DNA from: Aspidapion aeneum
Lineage: Eukaryota; Arthropoda; Insecta; Coleoptera; Brentidae
Direction of reading: 5' to 3'
Length of the DNA stretch: 64,000 bases
NCBI GenBank assembly: GCA_963576565.1
Contig: OY755042.1
Coordinates: forward strand, 8,952,372-9,016,371
Shown in pieces: positions 55,680-64,000 of this stretch; position 1 is the first letter of the stretch; each line of letters starts with the position of its first letter. The translations under genes were made by a program, and so were the position numbers. Under the pieces are notes generated by a model, which searched no databases, was not told the DNA's origin, and saw nothing but the letters and a program-made list of their open reading frames with translations.

Positions 55680-56612
55680 AATACAACTAATAAAACTAAT
55701 ACTTACAGTATTTTTTTCGGAAATACTCGTCTTGGTCTCCTCTACACACGTGCCACTCTTGTGAACTGATAGACGTTATATGTTGCCAAATATGTACAAA
55801 AATTTGAAAATGCCAAGTTTAACCTTTAATATAAATTTATATCTAGCATTTTGTATCTTATTTTCATCTCTTTTGTATCTCTATCAGGGGCGCAATTGAG
55901 GGGCGCTAGGAATGGGCTTAGCCCTCAGAGTAATAACATATAAAGAGAAGTAGTAGCCCCGGTTTCGGCGGTCATTCATTCATTTGTTGGTAACCAATGT
56001 AGCTTTTCCGCTATTGCCGCCTCCTCTGCCTCTGTAAAATTTTATAAATAATAAGTAAGGTTCAACTTCTTACCTTACCAAAATATATAGTGCTTTGAGT
56101 TGGTTAGGCTATTCAAACCGTGCGATAATTTGTCATGCGCTTATTAGCCCGCGTCGCGCCGTTTTATGCTGTATATTTCTTATTACAATCTGCGATAAAA
56201 ACTCATTTAGACAACATAATTTATGAACGGCCCCTTTTCCCACAATTTTTTCAGGACGTGGCAATCGGTGTATGACATCATATTACGGATTTCGTGTTAG
56301 CAGGGCCGGGTTTCGTTTTGAGCTACTTGGACTATAACCCCAGGTAAAAAGGGAATCCTTATTCCTATTGTCGAGCACGATTAAATTAAAAAAAATTAAA
56401 TTAGTCATTATTCCAACAGTTTTAACCGGTATTAAGGATATTCTATTTTATTATTTTAAAATGCGGCTTTTCTGTTTGGAGAGTTGAAGCACTATTAACC
56501 ATTCAAACGAAAATTTCATAGGATTGTTTTAATTTTCTCTAAGTATTTAGTAGTTTTGTAGTTTTTCTGTGCGAAACCACACCTTAAGGAAAACAAGCGT
56601 CTTGGAATTAAA

Positions 56613-57121
56613 TAAATGGATTCATGACGGATCTGATACCTTCCTACCCCATTAGCACACTCCAACCAATATCAACCTTGAAAACAGTTTTTTGTAAATA
56701 TCTCTGAAATGAAAGCTCCTAAACTTTTCGGTTATAACATAATTTTTTTCAAAAAACGCGCGCTACTATATTCCGAAAACCGCATATTGATGTGACGTTC
56801 CATTAAAAAGTTAGCATTTTTTAAACTTTTTAACTGTCAAAGAACTGTTATTAGCTTTCACGAATTTTGACTAAAATCTAATCAGCTCGTTGCAGTATCG
56901 AGTACTATTTCACCTGAAAATTTCATGTAAATCGGTTAAGCGGTTTAGGAGCTATCGCGTTACGGACAGATATACATACATACACACACAACACAGACAG
57001 ACATCACGACGATATTGCTAGGGTAGGTCAAAATACACCCAAATAACACATATTCGGTGTTATGTGAAAAAAATTTTTTTGTCGAAAACAATACCTTCTC
57101 TAGACGTTGCTGTGCGGGCTA
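56613..57121. repeat. Dispersed repeat family D, copy 4 (inverted)
   Basis: From CATGACGGATCTGATACC to AATACCTTCTCTAGACGTTG and GCGGGCT, the inverse of the 36.1-kb copy throughout, with a CACACAACACAGACAG tract in place of the TCTG tract. Confidence 0.75.
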
Positions 57122-57255
57122 GGAAGGTAAAAAGGGGGCGGGCCGACTGCACACCAAGTAGTATAAGTCGTAGCCTTTAGACTGAATTGTTTAGTTTACA
57201 CTTGAAAACGGTTAGATATACTTACTTACTGAAACGTCTTGTTTAAAATAAACCA

Positions 57256-57598
57256 ACACAAAAACATTTCATGTAAAAAAGAGCCAAGTACGCGAAAATG
57301 GCATTCCGTAAAAAGAATTGAGATAAAAGGCCAAGTTCTCCAATACAAATTTCATAATGAAAGATTTTTACTAGTTGGAAATGTTTTTCTAAACTTTGCT
57401 ATTACAGCCAAACTTCTTTATGTTCAATTTAGAACTGTGCCTGAGTCATTTACAGCCGTAATAGCCAAGTTTAGAAAAACATTTCCAAACTAGTTTCTTA
57501 CTTTCATTTTAAAATTTGCATTGGAGAACTTGACTTTACTTTTATCTCAATTCTTTTTACGGAATGCCGCGTATTTTTACATGAAATGTTTTTGTTAT
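57256..57598. mobile_element. 343-bp foldback/MITE
   Basis: Arms of about 150 bp (57256-57410 and about 57440-57598) share AAAAACATTTCATGTAAAAA, GGCATTCCGTAAAAAGAATT, GAGATAAAAG, CAAGTTCTCCAATxCAAATT and GGAAATGTTTTTCTAAACTT. The loop is about 40 bp. Frames across it are chance products of the palindrome. Confidence 0.8.
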
Positions 57599-57713
57599 GA
57601 TTTCACTTCTTTTTTAAAGGAATTGGATAATATTTAATTAAACAGTAAAATATGCGGAATATTGTTCAAAACTTTTGCAATGCCTTACTTAAAATTTTAA
57701 GATCTTTTAGTTT

Positions 57714-58480
57714 TTTCCCATGGTTTTATCATAGCTGCTATCAGCCTTCCAAAGCTCAGCTCTCTAGCGTTTCTGAAAGTGGACAATGTTACTTTTGCAT
57801 AACTTTACATGTATAGGGGAGGGAAGTAAATTAAAATTTTCGTGTTTTTAAATTTTTTCCTATAGTTTTATCATGGTTCCTATCAGTCTTCCAATGCTCA
57901 GCTCTCTAGCGTTTTTGGAAGTGGGTAATGTTACTTTTACATAACTTGACATTTATAGGGGAGGAAATAAAAATTTTTGGGGTTTTTAAATTTTTTCTCA
58001 TGGTTTTATCATAGTTTCTATCAGCCTTCCAGCGTTTCTGGAAGTGGGCAATGTTACTTTTATATAAATTTACATTTATAGGAGAGGGAAGTAAATTAAA
58101 ATATTGGTGTTTTAAAATTTTTTCCTATAGTTTTATCATAGTGTCTTTCAGTCTTAAAAGCTCAGCACTCTAGCGTTTCTGGAAGTGAGCAGTGTTGCTT
58201 TTACATAACTTTACATTTATATGGGAGGGAAGTAAATTAGAATTTTGGGGTGTTTTTTCCTATAGTTTTATCATAGTTCGTATCAGGCTGCCAAAGCTCA
58301 GCTCTCTAGCATGTCTAGAAGTGGGTAATGTTACTTTTAAATAATTTTACATGTATAGGGGAGGGGAGTAAATTAGAATTTTGGGGCTTTTTGATTTTTT
58401 TCAGGGGTTTGGTCATAATTTCTATCAGTCTGCCAAATTTCAGCTCTGTAGCATATCTGGAAGTACAGTAGAATTTTGAT
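57714..58480. repeat. 135-bp minisatellite, six units
   Basis: Unit marker TTTTATCAT lies at about 57725, 57863, 58004, 58130 and 58266, with a sixth diverged unit at about 58400. Units share CTCAGCTCTCTAGCGTTTCT, GAAGTGG-AATGTTACTTTT and ATAGGGGAGGGAAGTAAA. Confidence 0.9.
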
Positions 58481-58490
58481 GATCTATACA

Positions 58491-58620
58491 TGAGTGAGTG
58501 AGTCAGTGAGTGAGTAGCAATTTTGACGTTTTTTGAAATTTCGTAACTACTTTACTACTTTATAGAAGTCCATGAAACTTGGAGGGGTTGTTAACTCTAT
58601 GAAGGTCTACGACTGTGCAT
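58491..58620. repeat. (GAGT)n microsatellite and adjoining conserved block
   Basis: GAGTGAGTGAGTCAGTGAGTGAGT-type tract (58491-58516) followed by AATTTCGTAACTACTTTAC and CATGAAACTTGGAGG. The order, tandem repeats next to a tetranucleotide tract and a GAAACTTGG block, mirrors the element at 1-714. Confidence 0.6.
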
Positions 58621-59252
58621 AGTATGAGATTCGTAGCTCTTTCCGAAGTAGAGTTTTAGATAGGTCAAATATGGGCTGAAATGTTTCAAGAAAAGATGGT
58701 ACGGCAGCGCGAACTTGGCGAGGCACTGCCGTGCCCTCAGATAAAGACAATGGAAGTCCAAAGTTTTATTTCTACTCAATCATTGTCTACGAGTTTCAAA
58801 CAAAAGATTATTTTTTCACTTATATAATGGCAACAAGTTTAATTAGGTGGGTCCTCAAGTCGTGAACGGTTAGACCAGATATTCCTAAGCTCTAAGGTCG
58901 ACACTGACAGTAACATGTGTTTGTATTTGATGCAGTGTTGTCTTGGCCGTCGGACTCGGTATATTGAATTTTTGGTGTTTTTTTCTGTGTGCTGAGTTTT
59001 ATTTTTGTAAATAAGAACTTAGTTGGAAGTAAAAATAAACAAGAAGTGCTATGTTTCTGAAAATATTATGAAAGTTCAGCCCAGTGTCGTTTGTTCGAGA
59101 TGATTCCAGTGACGCAGCTATGTTGCCATCGCCGGGGATTCTGCAAATTCTAAGTTTTCAGGAATGACCGCCACGAATAGGGAAAATTTACACGGGGCCG
59201 CGGTTTACTTCTTCTCTTTATATTATTATTACTCTAAGGCTTAGCCCCTTAA

Positions 59253-60195
59253 ACTAAACATTAGCCTTCCCAATCAAAATGAGCAATATTTATTAACGAC
59301 GAACTGACCAAGTCCTTAAACATTTCCTGCTCAAACTTTACACATTAACCAAAACTTTTTAATTTGGTATAATTTTTCTCGAAAATTTTTGGCCTTTAGC
59401 GCCTTTTCTCCTTTTCTCCTTTTAGTTGTTTTATTTTTCTAAAATTTTCGCTAGTTGGTTTTCGATTTTATCAAAAGTACATATATAGTTAGGTTTTCTT
59501 CAGTTTTTCGATTTTTTCCCGCGGCACAATTTTTTCCAAAAAATATCAATGGTATATCAAGAAGCACTTAATATTTTGATAATCTTTGCCAATTAATTCT
59601 CCATATTGCAAAAATTTCTTCTGCTGCATCATTTTGTGTGTTTTTGAAATTCAATGTGTCCTAGAAGTCTTAACTTTTGAGACACAGGGTGTTAAAGATT
59701 TAATAAAATCTTTTCTTTAGATCTTTTTGTAAAATTTGGTACACACTTTCTATTGATCAATAACAATCTTCTAATATATAACATTTTTTTTGACCAGTGG
59801 AGTTGGTGCGGGAATTTTTTTCAATATTTTAAATTTTTCTTCTAAGGCGTCTCGTTAGACGCAATTTAACGAATATTGTTTTTTATACAAAAACTGTAAG
59901 TCAAACAAAAAAATCAAGTGGCGACATTTAGTCAGCAAAAAATAGGAATTTTCAAATAAATTTTTATTTTAAAATTAAATAGTGATGTACCAGTATTTTC
60001 TAAATTCAGGCACGAACGCCACTTTTTTTAGAAATTTCCCAAATATATTTTAATATAGCCGTATCACATGTATTCTTACAAAAACATTTAGAACATTTGT
60101 TTAATATAAGCCCTTTTTTCAAAATGAATCCAAAAATGACATCCTTGAATACCACTCTGTATTTTTTTGTTGTTGTTGAGTTTTTCAGTTCAGAC
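59253..60195. other. Unassigned spacer
   Basis: CACAGGGTGTTAAAG at 59683 resembles the Tc1-like tip. No gene. Confidence 0.3.
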
Positions 60196-61480
60196 TTACA
60201 GTTCCGTGGTTCAAGAAGATATATCAACAAGAAGCGAAATACTGTCACTCAAAGCATTGTTCATATGGGAAACAAATATGTGACGTCATGCTTGGACCAA
60301 ATGACACTAACGTAGTAATATTACACTGAGAAAAATTTTGTATAACTGTGGTTTGTGGTGCATTTTTATTACACGAAGAAAAAAATCAAATTAAGAGGGA
60401 CATTACACCTATACAACCAACACCTATTTAACTTTTTAATTAACTGTTTGCCAAAACTGTTATATATTTTTATCAAGAAAAATCGGTTGCGGAATTAAAT
60501 AGAAAAAGTAATAATTAAAAAATAAACAATAATTATTTTAATATTTATAAAATTCTAAGTAATATTATATTGTTTTTTCGGCCATTTTAAATTTAAAAAT
60601 TTTTGTTAAAGTAGAGATTTTTATAAAACGTTTTGAATCTCCGTTATATGTTTTTATTGTTTTAGAAACAGGAACAAACCCAACCACAATTAAGAGAAAA
60701 TACAATTAATAGCTATATAAATTACTAGACCTGTAAAGATAGTTTCCGGTCGTGTATCGTACGTATTTTTTTTAAACCTGTATAAAACAGCACAAACACA
60801 ACCAACATGTAAATAATAATTTTTTTTTAAAACGAGATGAACCACTGCAAACATGCTACTCTACATGTAGATATTAAAGTACTTACTCAAAAGCTATGAT
60901 ATTTATAAATATTAAAAAACCCATAGGTTGCATTTATAATTAACTATATTTCAATTATTTCATGCTTAATTTTAAATGTCACTTTATATTTTAGATCATT
61001 CTTAAAAAAGGGACCGTAAAAATAGATTTTCCGGTCTCTTTGTTCTTTTTCCGTGCCTTTTGAAAACGGAAAATTTTCCAAAAAGAAAAAAATATACGCA
61101 AAGTACTTGTTTTCCAGTCGGTTCCAAACCACAACCAAAACCACAAACTCTTTTAAAACTAGTTAAATCCTAGAACTCACAGAACATGCTAGACCAGTTG
61201 AAAGAGATAACAAATATATTTATAGGCCAAAGTGAAACATGCATGCCTGTATACAGGACGTGGTTCCATTATACAAATAAACAAATAAAGTTACCATTCA
61301 AACAAAGTAAATTAAGGGGATTCCTGACAATATTTTTGCTAGTAAAGTTTTGAATTTGTTTTTTTCGTGTAAAACAAAAATTGCACTATTTTTTCTTTGA
61401 GTGTAATAGTACTGCATTACTGTCATTCAGGTTTTGTCGCTTCTTGTTGATATATTTTCTTTGGTTCAGATTTGGAAGCG
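60196..61480. mobile_element. 1.28-kb inverted-repeat element
   Basis: AGATATATCAACAAGAAGCG (60217) recurs inverted at about 61437-61460 (CGCTTCTTGTTGATATATTT). Matches continue inward with ACTGTCA, TTACACTGAGAAAAA and TTACACGAAGAAAAAAAT-like words (left 60330-60390; right inverted 61365-61410). No recognised protein inside. Confidence 0.6.
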
Positions 61481-61894
61481 AGTTTTCACCTGAGAGGTTT
61501 GCTTAAACCCAGCGCCATTGAAACTTCATATATACCGGCCTATCATGGAAACGCCTAGATTAAAAAAGTTGGTTGTGTAATTTTTGCAAGAATTCCTACA
61601 ATAATTCCCTATCCTACTAGGTGTTACAAAACGTGATTTAAATATAAATGGATTTTTTGCCATTTATGTTTTTAAATATTTTTAATTAAATATTGTTTTT
61701 GACATCAACAAGTATTTATGTAAAATTTATGACAACGCAGCGACTTGTTTTTAGGATTGCTGTATTTTAATAAAAGTTCTATTTGGCTAATTTATCCTTT
61801 GAGCCACTTACATCACAATAATTTATATTTTGTAACTGGAAAGAAATTAAACGAACTATTTTCAATTTCTAGAAAAACACACTATCAAATTTTA

Positions 61895-62090
61895 ACTTGT
61901 AACGGCTTTCTAAGTCGACGCATCTCTGGCTTTCGCTGGTGTTTGGTCTCTTTGTCTGGAGCGTTTAAAGCACAGTCTATCTCTTCCTTTGCAAGGGTTT
62001 TAGCATTAGAGTTCAAACCAATCAACGGCAAGTCGGGGGTACAAGAAAGTCGTCGGAAATCATTCTTTAGTTGGTTTTCGTAGACTCCAC
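61895..62090 (-). pseudogene. Unrecognised coding-like stretch (possible exon)
   Basis: On the minus strand about 66 codons stay open, reading SGVYENQLKNDFRRLSCTPD, then LPLIGLNSNAKTLAKEEIDC, then a basic stretch ending KPLQVKI before a stop. No start codon lies at the head, so it would have to be an internal or terminal exon. An AG lies just upstream. The stretch is less AT-rich than its neighbours. The opposite strand is also open over the same bases (112 codons from 61745), so openness alone is weak evidence. No family is recognised. Confidence 0.25.
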
Positions 62091-62643
62091 TTCACTTGAT
62101 TTAAGGTTTGTTTTTAAACGGGGAATTAACATTTTGTCAATTATTTTAACTAACATAAAATTTTATCTTTAATATTCATAACTGTTTTGATCTTTGTTAG
62201 AAATTATTTTAATTTTAAAACTTTTTAATATTGCTGTTTCCAGTGCTTTAAATATTGTTCTTTTTTCTGGTTTTTTTAACATCAAACACAAATCTTTTGT
62301 TGCCCTAAAATCGACGTTTTTAATCAATATAATATCCCAAACCTAAACAGTATTACTAAGAAAATTAATCAGATAACTATATTTACAATAAACATAAAAA
62401 AGGTCCCTAAAACCTAAAATCAAATATATATTAAAAAGTGAATCTGTGAAGTTTCAAAAAAGAAAATTGCACAGGTATGTATGATTTTCCTACATTGTGT
62501 ACATAATTAAGAAAAACGCTTATTGTAGTACTTTTTCCAAGAACCGCCAAATTCCAAGAAATTCCCTTTCGAGATCGTAATAGATAATAAATTTAATAAT
62601 TTTTAATACTTTTATAATTCATCTAAGTTGTTGCCCAAATTGG

Positions 62644-62852
62644 TAAAGTCGGGGACTTTTTAAATTGCCGCCCTGGAAAATTAAAAAAATTCCTATTTGA
62701 AGTTCGGAAAAGTAGTTTGAACCAAAACAAACAAATTGTGAACCTCTGTCTGTATACATATACATTTAAAAATTATTTTTTTTTGATTTCTTTAATTGAT
62801 TAATTTTGGCAGAAAAAAAATAAAACGGCAATTTAAAAAGTCCCCGACTGTA
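62644..62852. mobile_element. 209-bp MITE with 27-bp inverted ends
   Basis: TAAAGTCGGGGACTTTTTAA (62644) is inverted at the right end (TTAAAAAGTCCCCGACTGTA, ending 62852), with one mismatch over 27 bp. The interior is T- and A-rich. Confidence 0.8.
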
Positions 62853-63499
62853 CCTTACAACATTCAAGCCTTGGCCACTCGATTTAACAGTACAACTGTC
62901 AAAGTGTCACCTGCTACATAGCGATCCCTAGGGAAGTAGAAACTAAAACTTACTTTTCAATTTAATTATTAACGTATATACTTTAGCATTTTGTAAACCC
63001 AAAGAAAAATATTAAAATAATCAAAGAAAACTCCAGGATTGTTAGCATTAAATAAAGTTTATAAGTATTAAAGCATCGGTTTTCAATATTCAGCTCAATT
63101 TACATAATGGCGACATGGTGATCAATCATGTTTGGTTCGGGCGCCCCGCTGTTTATTTCAAAACTTTTAAAACTCAGTTGAAAATTTATTATTTTGTACG
63201 TAAAACGTGATTCATCAACTAATGAAAACACTTTTTTTCGCTTAACTACTGTTTTCAGCATCTATTAAGTATACAGGGTTCCCAAACCTTTATCTTGCAT
63301 GGGAAAAGTCGTGAGTTCGAGTAATGGAGATTGGTATAATATGGCACACTTCTTAATAAAATGCTCATTATTAAAAAAAAAATATTTAAAAAAACTGAAA
63401 AAAGTACATAACTTTTACGAAATATTATAACAAAAAATAATATACAGGATATGCTATAAACCACTAAAAAAAAGTTACGCAAATGTGCAATTTAATCAA
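62853..63499. other. Unassigned spacer
   Basis: TACAGGGTTCCC at 63272 is the only recognisable word. No gene. Confidence 0.3.
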
Positions 63500-63670
63500 G
63501 GGCGTGCGGTGAACTTTGAAGCAAGGGAATCAATTTTTTTTAAAACTTGCCCTGTTGTATTTTTAGTTTTCAGTAAATTTTAATTTCTTGCTTTAGCCTA
63601 CCATTATTTATGATACCTATTTATCTTTTCATTGAAACTTTTGGAAAAAAAATTTTTTTCAACACATGTA
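63500..63670. repeat. Direct repeat shared with 40180-40380
   Basis: Diverged second copy: GCAAGGGAA, TTTTTAGTTTTC, CTTTAGCCTACC, GATACCTATTTATCTTTT. The remaining 330 bases to the window end show no feature. Confidence 0.55.
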
Positions 63671-64000
63671 TGTCCCAAATTGGGCACTTTTGGGGGGTTT
63701 AAGGTACTTCTAGGGAAGACAGAGAAAAACTGACCACGCATTGCGAGGCTCAAATTTCAAAAGAAGACTTATAGTAAAAACCGTATTTTGAAATATCGTC
63801 TCGTCTTTGAGCTACGGGGGCTTTTTGAAAAGTCTGCATTTTGGAGGGGGGTCTATAACTTCGTTATTATTGGAAATATTGATTTAGAGTAAATTGCAAT
63901 TTTATAGACTTTGTCACGGGGAATTCAACCGCTAAACTAAATTTTAACTGTCACTTTTAGTTTTTGAGATATGACATAAAGTTGCACTTTTCTTATGGAA

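Larger units (their letters stand above)
55914..59252. mobile_element. Candidate 3.3-kb composite with inverted ends
   Basis: GGGCTTAGCCCTCAGAGTAA with TAAAGAGAAG and GGCGGTCATTC (55914-55977) recurs inverted at 59163-59252 (GAATGACCG, CTTCTCTTTAT, TTACTCTAAGGCTTAGCCCC). The pair could be the ends of one element or two solo repeats in opposite orientation. Between them lie family D copy 4, an inverted repeat, a minisatellite and a GC-richer stretch (58830-59160) I cannot name. Confidence 0.45.

Noticed and set aside
57714..58480. Six spaced repeats as a CRISPR or protein-repeat gene
   Set aside because: Whole 135-bp units repeat, not short repeats with unique spacers; no frame stays open across units.
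61745..62083. 112-codon plus-strand frame as a gene
   Set aside because: No recognisable domain; the opposite strand is also open here and is listed only as a weak exon candidate.

Overview
The window is AT-rich eukaryotic intergenic DNA, most likely from an insect. Supporting signs are a TTAGG-based telomere-like array, Tc1/mariner elements with TACAGGGTG tips, Jockey-like retrotransposon scraps and many hAT- and Harbinger-like MITEs. I recognise no intact host gene. Almost every open frame is a chance translation of repeats. The only protein-coding homology I can support is decayed: a mariner transposase N-terminal half (about 3.2-3.6 kb, minus), two Tc1/mariner-superfamily transposases (11.4-12.5 kb, minus; 28.7-29.7 kb, plus), three non-LTR retrotransposon fragments (10.1, 14.6 and 24.1 kb, the last with an inverted copy at 26.0 kb), and a possible pogo-associated C-terminal domain (55.0-55.4 kb, minus). 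Two short coding-like stretches (44.73-44.95 kb plus; 61.9-62.1 kb minus) might be exon remnants.

Layout. 0-10 kb: a microsatellite-headed element with 120-bp tandem repeats, an inverted-repeat element, a mariner remnant, a short hAT-like MITE, and a 2.2-kb element with almost identical 151-bp inverted ends around about 180-bp tandem units. 10-15 kb: retrotransposon scraps and a 1.93-kb Tc1-like transposon with 330-bp inverted repeats. 15-23 kb: an 8-bp-TSD element (copy A), a 1.93-kb inverted-repeat element carrying hairpin MITEs, a solo-type LTR with primer-binding-site-like edge, and several MITEs. 24.1-26.1 kb: a 1.93-kb foldback structure. 27.4-30.5 kb: a 2.32-kb Tc1-like transposon nested in an older inverted-repeat element. 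31.7-34.5 kb: a MITE split by two separate insertions with 8-bp target duplications, one of them copy B of the 15-kb element. 34.9-41 kb: half-elements, a foldback, a hAT MITE and microsatellites. 42.9-43.8 kb: about 30 copies of a TTAGGTTGGG decamer grading into degenerate TTCGG-type pentamers. 44.2-47.1 kb: two more foldbacks. 48.7-64 kb: further inverted-repeat elements, a 135-bp minisatellite and MITEs.

The strongest candidate for something undescribed is the group of foldback elements at 24.1, 44.3 and 46.1 kb (perhaps also 37.1 kb). Their inverted arms are made of short tandem repeats, and the repeat unit differs in each. Two of them, at 24.1 and 46.1 kb, share the same core sequence although their arms are unrelated. 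This suggests a core that acquires or generates new satellite arms. A second theme is a set of short motifs that recur in otherwise unrelated repeats: TACAGGGTG tips, an AACCGATTTT block, AAAATGGCGG motifs and pentamers of the TTAGG/TTCGG type. All similarity statements come from reading the sequence by eye; no database was searched.
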